Positions 22,549 to 33,751 of a DNA stretch of 64,000 bases are shown here, piece by piece. Both the position numbers and the translations under genes were made by a program. Under the pieces are notes generated by a model. That model did not search any database and was not told the DNA's origin. It saw only the letters and a list, made by a program, of their open reading frames with translations. This DNA is from Temnothorax longispinosus (Eukaryota > Arthropoda > Insecta > Hymenoptera > Formicidae). Where the stretch lies: positions 9,486,886 through 9,550,885 of the forward strand of contig NC_092363.1 in the NCBI RefSeq assembly GCF_030848805.1, written 5' to 3'. Each line of letters starts with the position of its first letter. The first letter of the stretch is position 1.

Positions 22549-23100
22549 ATTCTGTTCCCTCCTTTTTTCTTCCTCCTCCTCCTCTCTTTTTCGTTCTTCT
22601 CTCCCATCCCTCAAAACCTCCTTTTCCTCATCCCATTTCCAGCATTGCTCATCTATCCATAACCTTCCATATCCTATTCTCACTTTTCTTCCTCTTCTCT
22701 CCTCCTTTCTCGCGATTTCCTTCAACCTCCACCTTATTTTTCTCTCTTTCCACGTTCAGTCTTCCAAATCCTCTTTTTCCTTCCCTTCAGCTCTCTCTTT
22801 CTCTTCATAATTTCTTCTCTCTGCTTCTCACTCTTCATCCTTCCCAGTACCATCTCTCTGTCCTTCTCTCTATCCCCCCACTCTCTTGACCTCCTCTATG
22901 TTTCCTCTCACCCCCAAGACGTTAACACCTCCTCCACCGCCTCCCTCCTCTTTCCTTTTTTTACTCCTAATCCTCTGATTATCACATTTTTTCTCCTCTC
23001 TTCTTGCTCCTTCCTTTCCATCCTCCTCTCCAACTCTCTTACTTTGTCCCCCACCTCCCCTCCTTCTCCCTCCCCTCGCACTCTACCTCCCATTCCACCC
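22549..23100 (-). pseudogene. LINE ORF1 remnant
   Basis: Pieces at 22,908-23,093 (ERRKNVIIRGLG, preceded by a Glu/Arg-rich likely coiled coil) and 22,560-22,725 (GRLWIDEQCWKWDEEKEVL) resemble the RNA-binding ORF1 of insect LINEs. The composition is extremely Glu/Lys/Arg-rich. Frames are broken, and the C-terminus is replaced by the UBR7-like insert. Confidence 0.6.
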
Positions 23101-23900
23101 CCTCTTTATTTCTCTCCAACTCCTCTACCTTCCTTTCCAGCCCTTTTATGCAGCTTACCAACTTCTCCTTATCTTTATTCTATTTCTCGTCTCGCTCCCT
23201 ACACTCTCTTCTCAACTCCCCCACCTCCCCATCTCTTCCATCATCTGTCTCAAATCCCCCCTCCACCCTTTCACTTCCCTTAAATCATTCATCACCTCCT
23301 TCACTTCTTCCTTCCACTTCCTCATGTCCTCCCTCTATTCGCTTTTCTCCTTTTCCCCCCAGTCCAGAGTCACGGGAGGCTTCTTGCTATCTCTATCTTC
23401 CTTCTCCCCCTTCTTTCCTGCATTTCTACATTTTCTCTTTTCCTCTTTGTGTCCTCTCCTTTCCCACTCCCAACGCTGCTGACGCTCCCGCTCCTTGTTC
23501 TCTGTGCCTCATCATCATACCCTATCCTCCCGATCATTATCTCTAAGTCGACTCTTTTCTTATATTCTATGCCCCTGGCCCAACTCCTTCACCGGCCTGT
23601 GCGCCGTCTATATTTCACGCACTCCTCGCCCGCGGCCGCTCTCCGCTCGACGCTCTCCCCTCTTAGCGTTTCGCGTACTCCCTGCTCGACCCGCTCTCAC
23701 GCACGCTTTTCGCACCCTTTTCTTCTCAATCCTTCTTATTCGCGACCTGCCTCCACTCTCTCACGCACACTCTCTCCTCCACTCTCTCTCTCTCTTACAT
23801 GCACACCTTCACCAGACCACTCTTACTCCCTCACACACTGCCGAAAGCACTCGTCTAACCGCTACGTGACACACTCTATCGCACCGGAAACGGAAGTCCC
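23101..23900 (-). other. LINE 5' region
   Basis: Polypurine-rich on the coding strand, grading to a less biased leader near the 5' end (23,580-23,900). No domain is recognised. The CTCTCT runs near 23,780 are simple repeats. Confidence 0.5.
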
Positions 23901-24082
23901 CACTTCGTATTATAATATGCCTCAATATTGGAAGTTTTCCAAGTCATTTCAGCATGAAAATGATATCTTCAGGTATTTTAATTATATATTTATATAAATA
24001 GTAAAGTTTTATATGTTATTTTTATAACAAATAGTACATTGTTTGTTGCGTATAGCGCTTCATATTAATTAATCGTGCTCTT

Positions 24083-24680
24083 TGACAAATAAAAGTTGTT
24101 TACATAGCGTCCTTTCGGCGGTCTCAGCCGCGACGGAAACAATTATCTTCGCGATTCGCGGCCCTCCTTTGATCTGTTTTTCTCGACGTTTTCGACGCAG
24201 ATGCGCGGTTTATTTGATCTGCAGATGGCCGGCAACAACAAATTTCGATTCCGGGATATATAAGGAAGCGTCGACTTGCCCGGGAGTCAGTTTGCATTAG
24301 TCGATCGAAGAGCACGGTTATAGCGAAGCACGATAGCTCAATTCATATACCGAACATTATACGAAACGTTGTCGCGACCCGAGTCGGCTCCGAGGCGTCA
24401 TCGCGATCCGAGCATAACCTCGAGACGTTATCGTGATCCCGAGTCGACATCGAGGCATTGTCGCGACGTGTGCGTGTGTCTTACGCGTCATTATATGCAG
24501 CAATCGGCTCGACCTGGGGCACATCCTCAAGACGTTGTCGTGACCAAGTACGCGAACATACTATATCCGAATAATAAACGCGAGCGCATTACTGTGCATC
24601 TTACCAGTAAACGGACTTTGTAAAAATAATACGAATACAATAAACAGACATTCGAAACCACAGTGTGAATATGAAATAGT
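24083..24680 (+). promoter_or_regulatory. GC-rich promoter-bearing segment, possible solo LTR
   Basis: GATATATAAGG (TATA box, about 24,252) lies about 30 bases before GAGTCAGTTTGC (24,285), an arthropod TCAGT initiator. Downstream there are three to four units of a GTTGTCGCGACCCGAGTCGG-type repeat (24,367-24,480), and AATAAA-type signals follow at 24,570 and 24,638. Promoter plus polyadenylation signal without an ORF fits a solo LTR, but I could not fix its ends. Confidence 0.5.
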
Positions 24681-24693
24681 GTTGACACTGATT

Positions 24694-25109
24694 ACAATCC
24701 ATTGTTTTAGTTTGATGTAAACTTCTTACTAGAATATTAGAGACTTTTTAATATTTATTATTGTTCTTGGCATCTCCCGGCTATAAATTTTTTTTCTTAT
24801 TTAATACATTTATTTGCCTATAATATATATATGCTCACACGTATACTATACATGTGTTCGCGTATACATATAGCTTTTCTAGGATTTCCATGAAAGTTTC
24901 GGTTTCGATTTCGGTTGGATTCTTGTAAAATATTAAATAATTTTAAAAGGCACACGAAAACGCAATATTTTTTTTCACGATAATATAGGCAAATAAATGT
25001 ATTAAATAACAAAAAATGTATAGCCGGGAGATGCCAGGAACAATAATAAATATTAAAAAGTCTCTAATTTTCTAGTAAGAAGTTTAAATCAAACTAAACA
25101 ATGTATTGA
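24694..25109. repeat. Inverted-repeat element, arms of about 130 bp
   Basis: Arms at 24,694-24,822 and 24,981-25,109 share GGCATCTCCCGGCTATA and its complement. A 158 bp AT-rich spacer lies between. It directly abuts the larger palindrome. Confidence 0.75.
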
Positions 25110-28100
25110 AATTGCACGCGTATCGGGGCATATTCAGAGCGCGTGCTCCGTCTCTAGATATTCGTTCATTATGACTGTAAGGGTATCCTCACAAGACTCT
25201 CGTATAGTAATGCAGCGTAACGTAACGTGGATCAGCGCACGAGAAACGTATCGGTTAAGGTGTTATACGTTTTTTGTGCGTTGATCTACGTTACGTTATG
25301 CTACATTACTATACGAGAGTCTTGTGCGGAAGCTCTTAATTACTCGGCAAAGTTGTCCCAACATATATTTTAAAAATATTTTATAATAATATATTTCAAA
25401 TAAATAAATAATTCATTAATAATATCTATAATCTTAGGGTGTATTAATTAATAATATAATATCAGGAAAAGTTACGTTTGAAAAGTAACTCGTTACCGTA
25501 ATTCGTTACTCATTGAAAAAGTAACTTATCGTTACTGTATACAACTCGTTATTCTTAAAAGAAGTAACTCGTTACCGTTACTCGTTACTCATTGAAAGAA
25601 ATAACTCATCGTTATCGTAACTTGTTACCGTTATTCGTTACTCATTCAAAAAAGTAACTTATCGTTACCGTAACTCGTTATTCTCATTGCAAGAACACCG
25701 AAAGAACGGTTTTGCTGAAAATTCAAAAAATTTAGCTAAATACAGATCTGAAAATAATTTGATTATATCTTGTTGCACCATCAAAATAATTATGTAGAAC
25801 GTTCAAACTGATTTCAAAAATGTCAAAATTTTTTACAAAATTATTATTATCTATACTCTAGCGACCTACTATAATTATTTTTATCTTGCAACAAAATTAT
25901 TTTCTGTATCTAGCTAAATTTTTAGATACTTCAACAAAACCGTTCTTTCCGGGAGTAACTCGTTACCGTTGCTCGTTATTTATTGAAAAAAGTAACTCAT
26001 CGTTTTACCGTATACAACTCGTTATTCTTAAAAGAAGTAACTCGTTACCGTTACTCGTTACTCATTGAAAGAAGTAACTCATCGTTACCGTAACTCGCCG
26101 TTATTCGTTACTCATTCAAAAAAGTAACTTATCGTTACCGTAACTCTTTGTTCGCATTGCAAGAACACCGAAAGAACGGTTTTGCTGAAGATTCTAAAAA
26201 TTTAGCTAAATACAAATCTGAAAATAATTTGATTATATTTTGTTGCACCATCAAAATAATTATGTAGAACGTTCAAACTGATTTTTAAAATGTCAAAATT
26301 TTTTAGAAAATTATTATTATACTCCAGGGACCTACTATAATTATTTTGATCTTGCAACAAAATTATTTTCTGTATCTAGCTAAATTATTCATTGAAAAAA
26401 GTAACTTATCGTTACCGTAACTCGTTATTCTCATTGAGAAAAGTAACTCGTTACCGTTACTTGTTATCTATTAAAAAAGTAACCTGTTATCGTTATTGTT
26501 ATTCTAGAAATAATGAGTCGTTACAACTTTCGTAATATATATATTTAAACATTATATTTTTTTATTCTGTACACTTTATACATATTTACATTAAGCAAAT
26601 AGAGTCAGAATAATTGGATTACATAAAGCGGGCCATAAAGAGGGATATATGATTCCTATATTAGTCATGTCGTAGATGTCGTCGTTTTCAAGAAATTTTA
26701 AGGGCAACTAATTTCTTAAATAAAACTTGATTTTTTTCCTTAAGATAAAAGTTGTAGAGCTCGTCGAGACTTTTTCAAAACACTATAATAAAGCTCTCGT
26801 TTGCTAAGGATTTCCTGAGATATTTTAAATTTTGTTATAATATTTTTAATATAAAATATAAAATACCTTGTAAAATATTAATTCACTTTTCGATGACTTT
26901 ATCTTGATACTTTTATACGTAGATAATGAAAGAAATCGATTGTTGTAAAAAAAAAACAAAAAAATTTGATTAGATTTTGTAAACGCATTCAATTTTGCAA
27001 AATTGCAAATGTAAAAATTAATTTCATTATTATACGCTTTCTTTCATTATTTTATATACAAAAGTGTCAAGGTAAAGTAGTTGAAAGGTGAATACTTCAG
27101 ACTAACGAGGTATTTCATATTTCATATTATAAAAATATCATGAAAAAATTTAAAATATTTCAAGAAATTTTTAACGAAAGAGAGATTAGTGTTTCGAAAA
27201 CGTCTCGAGATCTACAACTTTTCTCTCAAAGGCAAAATCAAGTTATTTAAGAAATTAGTCGCCTTTAAAATTTCTTAAAAACGACATCTACGATATAACT
27301 CACGTAAGAATCATGTGTCCTCTTTTCAAATCAAACAACTTTTGTCTAAAGCAATTTTTTTCTACAATCAAAAATGAAAAAGTTTTAGGTGTAATTTGAA
27401 CAGTCAAATATCGACATCTCAATGTAGTTTTAGGAAAAAATGTTTTAGACAAAAGTTGTATGACTTGGAGGAGGACAAATAATGGCAAAATCAATTTTTT
27501 GTAAATTAATTTTTTTAGGTCGCATAAAATCATTGTCATATAAAATTCTATTTTTTTATATTTTTGATTTTTTTACACTGCAATAAAGTTCTCTTTTGTT
27601 AAGAAATTTTCTGATATTTTAAATTATATCATGATATTTTTAATATAAAATATGAAATATCTCGTAAAGTATTCACTTTTCGATGACTTCATATTTTTAT
27701 ACACAGAATAGTAAAAGAAATCGAATAATAATATTAGTTTTTATATTTGCAATTTGCAAATTAAATGCGTCTACAAAATGCAGTTTTTAAAATAATTTTT
27801 TCTGTTTTTTTTTTACAACAATCGATTCCTTTCATTATTCTATGTATAAAATTATCGAGGTAAAGTCAATCGAAAAGTCAATACGTTACAAAATATTTCA
27901 TATTTTATATTTAAAAAATATCATTAACAAAATTTGAAATATCTCAGAAAATTCTTTGATTCTTTTATGAGCCTTTTTTCATGTAATCCAATTATTCTGT
28001 TTCTATCTGTTTAATGTAACGGTAACGATAAGTTATTTCTTTCAATGAGTAATGAGTAACGGTAACAAGTTACTTCTTTCAATAAGAATAACGAGTTATA

Positions 28101-29474
28101 TACAGTAACGATGAGTTACTTTTTTCAATGAATAACGAGCAACGGTAACGAGTTACTCCCGGAAAGAACGGTTTTGTTGAAGTATCTAAAAAATTAGCTA
28201 GATACAGAAGATAATTTTGTTGCAAGATCAAAATAATTATAGTAGGTTGCTAGAGTATAGATAATAATAATTTTGTAAAAAATTTTGACATTTTAGAAAT
28301 CAGTTTGAACGTTCTACATAATTATTTTGATGGTGCAACAAAATATAATCAAATTATTTTCAGATTTGTATCTAGCTAAATTTTTTGAATCTTCAGTAAA
28401 ACCGTTCTTTCGGTGTTCTTGCAATGAGAATAACGAGTTACAGTAACGATAAGTTACTTTTTTGAATGAGTAACGAATAACGGTAACGAGTTACGATAAC
28501 GATGAGTTATTTCTTTCAATGAGTAACGAGTAACGGTAACAAGTTACTTCTTTCAATAAGAATAACGAGTTATATACAGTAACGATGAGTTACTTTTTTC
28601 AATGAATAACGAGCAACGGTAACGAGTTACTCCCGGAAAGAACGGTTTTGTTGAAGTATCTAAAAATTTAGCTAGATACAGAAAATAATTTTGTTGCAAG
28701 ATCAAAATAATTATAGTAGGTCGCTAGAGTATAAGATAATAATTTTGTAAAAAATTTTGACATTTTAGAAATCAGTTTGAACGTTTTACATAATTATTTT
28801 GGTGGTGCAACAAAATATAATCAATTATTTTCAGATCTGTATCTAGCTAAATTTTTTGAATCTTCAGCAAAACCGTTCTTTCGGTGTTCTTGCAATGAGA
28901 ATAACGAGTTACGGTAACGATAAGTTACTTTTTTGAATGAGTAACGAATAACGGTAACAAGTTACGGTAACGATGAGTTACTTCTTTCAATGAGTAACGA
29001 GTAACGGTAACGAGTTACTTTTTTTAAGAATAACGAGTTGTATACGGTAACGATAAGTTACTTTTTCAATAAGTAACGAATTACGGTAACGAGTTACTTT
29101 TCAAACGTAACTTTCCCTGATATTATATTATTAATTAATACACCCTAAGATTATAGATATTGTTAATGAATTATTTATTTATTTGAAATATATTATTATA
29201 AAATATTCTTAAAATATATGTTGGGACAACTTTGCCGAGTAATTAAGAGCTTCCGCACAAGACTCTCGTATAGTAATGTAGCGTAACGTAACGTAGATCA
29301 ACGCACAAAAAACGTATAACACCTTAACCGATACGTTTCTCGTGCGCTGATCCACGTTACGTTACGCTGCATTACTATACGAGAGTTTTGTGAGGATACC
29401 CTTACAGTCATAATGAACGAATATCTAGAGACGGAGCACGCGCTCTGAATATGCCCCGATACGCGTGCAATTTC
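25108..29474. repeat. Giant foldback palindrome with tandem-repeat arms
   Basis: The two halves are inverted complements from GAAATTGCACGCGTATCGGG at the left tip to its complement at the right tip. Each arm contains a small internal palindrome (25,186-25,332 and its partner near 29,255-29,400). It then contains a long array of GTAACGAGTTAC-type units (about 25,475-26,530 and 28,015-29,110) interleaved with a 230 bp block bearing AAGAACGGTTTTG. The centre (26,560-27,990) is AT-rich and also inverted. Foldback transposons have just this organisation: long inverted arms built from tandem subrepeats. Confidence 0.8.
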
Positions 29475-29544
29475 AAGTGAGAAGGCATTCCTGTCCCCGT
29501 GTGTACTATTTGTTATAAAAATAACATATAAAACTTTACTATTT

Positions 29545-29726
29545 ATGTATATAAATCTGGATAGTGAATAGGCCGAATTTTGTGAAGCAATATGAACGGC
29601 CGCCATGTTGGCCGCAGCGGGCACTTCGGGCGTCATCGGGAGCCGTCGTGAGCGTTCGTGAATCGCCAAGTTTGAAGTTGCACACAGGAGTGAAAATCGC
29701 TTAGTTGTGTTTTTACAGTTAATTTA
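29545..29726. promoter_or_regulatory. Inner part of left TIR, CpG-rich
   Basis: GAACGGCCGCCATGTTGGCC and the following CpG-rich 100 bases are the inverted copy of 30,361-30,480. CCAACATGGCGGCC (read on the other strand) resembles a YY1-type promoter motif. In the right arm the same block lies just upstream of THAP exon 1, so it is likely the element's promoter or 5' leader. Confidence 0.45.
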
Positions 29727-29845
29727 GGGTGCGTTCCGTTTCACGCATGATGCGCATAATGCATCACTTATCTTTGTTTAATATTTAGTGAACGACAAGG
29801 ATAAATTATGCATTATGCGCATCATGCATGAAACGGAACGCACTC
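29727..29845. mobile_element. Harbinger-type MITE with TTA duplication
   Basis: Termini GGGTGCGTTCCGTTTCACGC and its near-complement; TTA at 29,724-29,726 and 29,846-29,848. The first ten bases match the larger Harbinger elements in this window. It lies at the downstream edge of THAP exon 2. Confidence 0.85.
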
Positions 29846-29979
29846 TTATACATACAATTGTGTAAAATATAAATGCATTTATTGAAATAAATCGCAGATT
29901 TTCGAGTGGCTGCTTATTGTTCTGTAGGTTTAGATTTTTCAGCCAAGACTGCAGTTCTCGTGGCCTTTTCGTTGGCAAT
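29778..29979 (-). pseudogene. THAP-domain exon 2 (truncated)
   Basis: After a TTTTCATTCAG splice acceptor the frame completes the split Arg codon and reads LPTKRPRELQSWLKNLNLQN. This is the second part of a THAP zinc-dependent DNA-binding domain (RFP....R...W...), including its invariant Trp. The expected Cys-x2-His (CS.HF) after LENLRF is not present; the frame reads ISINAFIF and runs into a MITE, with the stop at 29,778. Either a mutation or a lost splice site has broken the domain. Confidence 0.6.
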
Positions 29980-30223
29980 CTGAATGAAAAGACAAACTTT
30001 GTAATAGTTATTTTTGTTCACTCAATTTGTAATTTTCACGACATTACCTCATGCACGGATTAATTATAATATAGATAATGTATTTTATCTCTAAAAATCG
30101 TACGACGTGAAAATAAAACTACAAAAAGCAATAAATTATTCAACATAACCAATAATTTAATATCGAGTGATTGATTGCCATTGATTTACATATAATAAAT
30201 TAGATACTATAATATATACTTAC
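29980..30223 (-). other. Predicted intron between THAP exons
   Basis: It begins GTAAGTATATA on the minus strand and ends TTTTCATTCAG, both good splice signals. The 244 bp are AT-rich, and the phase (2+1) is consistent. Confidence 0.6.
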
Positions 30224-30291
30224 CGGTGAAAAGACCTGGGCACATCTTCACCCTTGTCGCTTTTCCCACAATGTACGCAATTCTTTTTCAT
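30224..30291 (-). CDS. THAP-domain exon 1
   Basis: From ATG (30,291) the minus strand reads MKKNCVHCGKSDKGEDVPRS then FHR, ending at a consensus GTAAGT donor. C-x2-C followed by about ten residues and (V/S)..FHR is the N-terminal zinc half of a THAP domain, the DNA-binding domain of P-element transposases and several host factors. The CpG-rich TIR sequence lies about 70 bp upstream and could serve as promoter. The gene body beyond exon 2 is missing. Confidence 0.65.
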
Positions 30292-30360
30292 TTTCGACAA
30301 CGAAAAAGTTACCCGATTACAAATTACTAACTTTAACAACATTAAGCGGTTTTCAATTTT

Positions 30361-30813
30361 TTACCTGTGTGCAACTTCAAACTCGGCGATTCACGAACGC
30401 TCACGACGGCTTCCGATGACGCCCGAAGTGCCCGCTGCGGCCAACATGGCGGCCGTTCATATTGCTTCATAAAATTTGGGGTGGGAGTAGGGTATTCACT
30501 ATCCAGATATAAATATATAATTAAAATACCTGAAGATATCATTTTCATGCTAAAATGACTTGGAAAACTTCCAATTTTGAGGCATATTATAATACGAAGT
30601 GACAACGTATCTTACATAAAGGTATAAACGGTTCGCTTAAAGGTTAAGCTTTGATAAATAATAATAATGACAGCAACAGTAAAAATGACAAATATGTATC
30701 AGAAACGTACATATGGATATGTTTTTTATTAATTGTATGTACATAACATGTTTTGTTTGCGGTTTTAATTTTCTTATTTTTGGCCAAGTTTTGGACGCTT
30801 TAGCCCCACTGTG
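30361..30813. repeat. Intact right arm of the long-TIR element (empty-site reference)
   Basis: This 453 bp arm matches, inverted, the four separated pieces of the left arm. It has single-copy target sites for Harbinger copy 1 (30,616-30,618), the LINE (30,590-30,601) and the 5.5 kb TIR element (about 30,506). It ends CACTGTG at 30,813, followed by CGCCG. Confidence 0.8.
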
Positions 30814-30909
30814 CGCCGCCGGAAAAGATCTCGCTGACGTAACCCGAAAGATCTCGCTCGACAAAGCTCGGGTAATCTCGGCTGTCGCAGGGCCGCAAAT
30901 GGGAAGACA
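30814..30909 (-). repeat. Start of copia 3' LTR
   Basis: In the copia direction a purine tract GTTGAGGGG is followed by TGTCTTCCCATTTGCGG, the expected polypurine tract to LTR junction, at 30,909. The LTR is cut after 96 bases at CGGCG by the CACAGTG terminus. The remainder appears at 11,465-11,657. Confidence 0.6.
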
Positions 30910-30914
30910 CCCCT

Positions 30915-31526
30915 CAACACTTCCGCCGTCTGATCGTTCAATGCGCATCCCGAGACTATTGCAGAGATTAAAGAAACGATTCTTTGCCAGAGCCTTAGTA
31001 AAAATGTCCGCCAGCTGGGATTCCGTCGGCACAAAAACAACGTTAATTTTACCGCTCTCCGATTTTTCACAAATGAAGTGAAACTTGACGTCTATATGTT
31101 TCGTCCGCTTATGAAACTCGGAATTTCGAACGAGACGAATCGCGCTCTGGTTATCTACGTACAGCTTTGTGGATTCCCTGCACTGATGCCCTATATCGTT
31201 TAGCAACGTGCGAAGTCACACTGCCTCTTTTGTCGCAGTCGCAGCCGTGATGTATTCTGACTCGGTGGTACTAACGGATACTAGTCTCTGCCGCTGAGAC
31301 AACTATGTAACGACTCCGTTTGCAATACAAAACGCATACCCGGTCGTCGATCTTTGTGTCTCCACGTTGCTTGCAAAATCCGCATCGGAAAATACCCGGT
31401 TAGTTCTATCTTCGAGCCTTTTTCACGGTACTCGATTCCCATAGTTACGGTTTTGACTAGATAGGAAATAATACGTTTCACCGTCCGCCAGTGACTCTCG
31501 TCGTGATTGTTAAGATACTTGCTCAC
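30915..31526 (-). pseudogene. copia RNase H region
   Basis: The frame at 31,281-31,526 (HDESHWRTVKRIISYL, then GIEYREKG) and the frame ending near 30,915 (ESTKLYVDNQSAIRLV, RTKHIDVKFHFI, QLADIFTKAL) are the copia-type RNase H. It degrades RNA in the RNA-DNA hybrid during reverse transcription. A frameshift near 31,210-31,300 separates the two. DNQSAI and RTKHIDV are highly typical of Ty1/copia elements. Confidence 0.85.
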
Positions 31527-31553
31527 CGCGTTGACCGCGAACGCGATGTCTAG

Positions 31554-32704
31554 TCAAGTTACAATGGCAAGAAACATTAAAGAACCGATTGCTTCACGGT
31601 ACGGCACGAGATACTCGCTTTCTCTCGATTCCGCTGGACACAGGACTACGTGGGGATCCGCCGGCACGGAAACCCCCTTTGCTTGACTCATACCGAATCG
31701 CTCGATAATTTTCTTAGCATAAGCAGCCTGATGTACGAATAGCGATTTGTTTTCCCAATCTCGGACTATTTGCATTCTGACAAACATGCTGCAGTCGCCT
31801 AGCGTTATCTCGAATGCCTCACTTACGACTTTGATAATACTTTTTACTACTTCCGCCGATTCCGACGCGACAATGCCGTCGTCGACGAACAACGCGAGAT
31901 AAACTTTGAAATCCTCGTAGACTCCGAAAAAAACACATTTATCCGCGTCAGTCTCTTTTAAATTAAATTGTTTCAAAAAACTGGAGAATTTCACGTTCCA
32001 GCAGCGTGGTGCTTGTTTTAGCTCGTATAACGATTTCTTCAATTTGCACACCACGCGCGAGTGCCCACCATCTTCCTCGTCGATCTCGAGCCCCTTTGGT
32101 ACCTCCATACGGATGTCTTGATCGAGCACTCCATGTAGAAATGCAGTTCGAACGTCGACCACCGGTGAAAAAGTCTCCGAGTAATCGACTCCCTGTCGTT
32201 GCATAAACCCTCGCGCGCATAAACGAGCCTTGAACCGCAGCACGCTTCCTTTGGTGTCTCGTATAACCTTAAATACCCATTTGGAGTCAATGAGTTTTTT
32301 CCCAGGAACATGTGGAACGATCTGCCACGTTCCATTCTTCTGATGAGCTTGAAGCTCGTCTTCTATCGTCCTCTCTACTGAGAAGCTTCCGGACTGCATA
32401 TCGCCTTTTGATACGTCAAAGGCACGTTAAACTCTACCTGGGGTTACCTGAGGATTACCTGATAACGTGCAAGCCCACGCAACGTTGCTCGATCTTGCAA
32501 CGTGCGAGGTGAATCAACTTTCTGTTGCTGCTGTCGGTTTCCTTCAACCGCGTTCTCGTTGTTACCGACTGCTGCCTGCTCTCGCGCCGCGTTAACGGCG
32601 GCCGCATCGTCGACATCTGCATTGCGTTCGACAGCTCCGTTACCGTCTGCTTCCTCGTTCTCGTTCTCAGCTTCTTCGTCCTCCTCAGACAATGGCAGGA
32701 ATAC
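31554..32704 (-). pseudogene. copia reverse transcriptase
   Basis: The minus strand encodes NGTWQIVPH, IDSKWVFKVIRD, RFKARLCARGFMQRQGVDYS and ETFSPV, then the catalytic LALFVDDGIVAS and later IGSLMFLA. Between ETFSPVV and DVRTAFLHG about 25 usual residues are missing, a deletion in the fingers-palm region. The upstream acidic linker (SEEDEEAENENEEADGNG) is in another frame at 32,444-32,692. It is separated from the integrase by the insertion at 32,705-33,751. Confidence 0.9.
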
Positions 32705-33751
32705 CCCTTACAAAAAAGTATTACTAGCTGGTTAGTAATAAATACTTATTTTGTGTATTAATAATACTAAAATTAAGTATTTATTAGTACTTGAATCACT
32801 GTGATCCAAGTATTGCATAGTATTTTATTACTGGTCAGTAATTTATGAAAGTAGTATTTAATACAGGACGAGTATTGAATACTTAGTATTAAATTTCTGA
32901 TGAGAAAGCATTTAATACTAGGTGAAAAATACTTGTGTAATAAATACTTGTGTTGAATTACTGATGAGTATTTCAATGTTAGTACTGAAGTACTGAACCA
33001 AGGATTCCATGTGTAATAAATCACTGGCCAGTATTTTAATATTAATACTCAAGTACTGAACTGAATATTCCATGTGAAATTAATCACTGACCAGTACTAC
33101 AATTTGTATAGAAACATTATAAAGGGTAATTCCTGATAATACTAAGGAAAAGAGATAAAAGTAAGGCACAAATACATTTTATATGAAGGTCTGTACTAAT
33201 TCGTCGTGATAAAAGTGTACAAGTTTTGAAATAGTACTGAGAATATCATTTTAATATCCAATTCAAAAATTTATTACTCTTTTTAAACTGAATTTGTTTC
33301 TTAAAATGATTTTTGAAAAATTATATATTTGCACTGGTTATGACACATGTAGATTATATATAACACTTACATCAAATTAAGAAGTAGTCTACCACGTAAG
33401 GCAGTTGGCTCACGATCCAGAGGTCCCGAGTTCGATCCCACCAAGGTAAGTGTGTTTTTCAAATACGAGAAAATATTTATAATTATAGACTGCATCTTAA
33501 GAAACAAATTTAGTTATAAAATAGTAATAAAATTTCGAAAAAAAATAATTTTTTTTTATGCCGAGTAAATATCGGAAATCGAAATATCGGTGAGTAATTC
33601 AATACTAAGCACCAGTAGTTCTGTGTAGTATTAATCACTATCTATAATATTTATCACTACCAGTATTTTCCCAGTATTTCCCAAATAAATATTGACAGTA
33701 TTAAATCACTGAGATTTTAAGTATTTAGTCAGTAATACTTTTCTGTAAGGG
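32705..33751. mobile_element. AT-rich TIR element in copia
   Basis: Terminal repeats CCCTTACAAAAAAGTATTAC and the complement of CCCTTACAGAAAAGTATTAC bound 1,047 bp of AT-rich DNA rich in AGTACTGAAT and AGTATTTAAT motifs. AC occurs on both outer sides, so any target duplication is very short or degraded. It interrupts the copia integrase-to-RT linker. It contains a tRNA-like SINE piece. Confidence 0.65.
33385..33460 (+). repeat. tRNA-like fragment (SINE-derived)
   Basis: TCTACCACGTAAGGCAGTTGGCTCACGA precedes GTCCCGAGTTCGATCCCACC. GAGTTCGATCCC fits a polymerase III B box and T-loop. The anticodon arm does not fold into a proper tRNA, so a tRNA gene is not supported. Confidence 0.35.

Larger units (their letters stand above)
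16914..23900 (-). mobile_element. Full-length non-LTR retrotransposon (LINE), minus strand
   Basis: Bounded by a 12 bp duplication. The 3' tail (16,914-16,960) has AATAAATTATC and a TATC microsatellite; the 5' leader is at about 23,100-23,900. The coding strand is extremely purine-rich, so the plus strand shows polypyrimidine tracts. In order on the minus strand it has an ORF1 remnant, a UBR-box insert, an apurinic-type endonuclease, a reverse transcriptase and a C-terminal Cys/His motif. Two DNA elements (18,468-18,993 and 19,290-20,410) interrupt the reverse transcriptase. I cannot assign the clade firmly. Confidence 0.85.
23996..29544. mobile_element. 5.5 kb TIR element containing a giant palindrome
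   Basis: Perfect 42 bp terminal inverted repeats begin AAATAGTAAAGTTTTATATG (left 23,996-24,037; right 29,503-29,544). The homologous arm has an uninterrupted site at about 30,506, proving insertion. The target duplication is AT-rich and hard to delimit (perhaps 8-9 bp). Inside are a promoter-bearing GC-rich piece, a small palindrome (24,694-25,109) and a 4.4 kb palindrome (25,108-29,474). No transposase is seen. Confidence 0.7.
11658..30813 (-). mobile_element. Long-TIR element with CACAGTG ends and a THAP-domain core, heavily nested
   Basis: The ends are CGCAGTGGGGCC (11,658) and, inverted, CACAGTGGGGC (ending 30,813). The arms are long inverted repeats. The right arm, 30,361-30,813, is continuous. 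The left arm is the same sequence in four pieces: 11,658-11,857, 16,885-16,913, 23,913-23,995 and 29,545-29,700. Removing the insertions leaves an element of about 1.5 kb with arms of about 455 bp around a 660 bp core holding the THAP exons. THAP plus long TIRs suggests the P superfamily. The CACAGTG heptamer, with CGCCG at one junction, instead suggests Transib-like ends. The family is unresolved. Confidence 0.65.

Noticed and set aside
25475..26530. GTAACGAGTTAC arrays considered as telomeric or CRISPR-like repeats
   Set aside because: Units are irregular and mirrored in the other arm of a foldback palindrome; there are no spacers and no telomere motif.
32502..32735. Plus-strand Ser/Ala-rich ORF
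   Set aside because: It is antisense to the acidic linker of the copia polyprotein.
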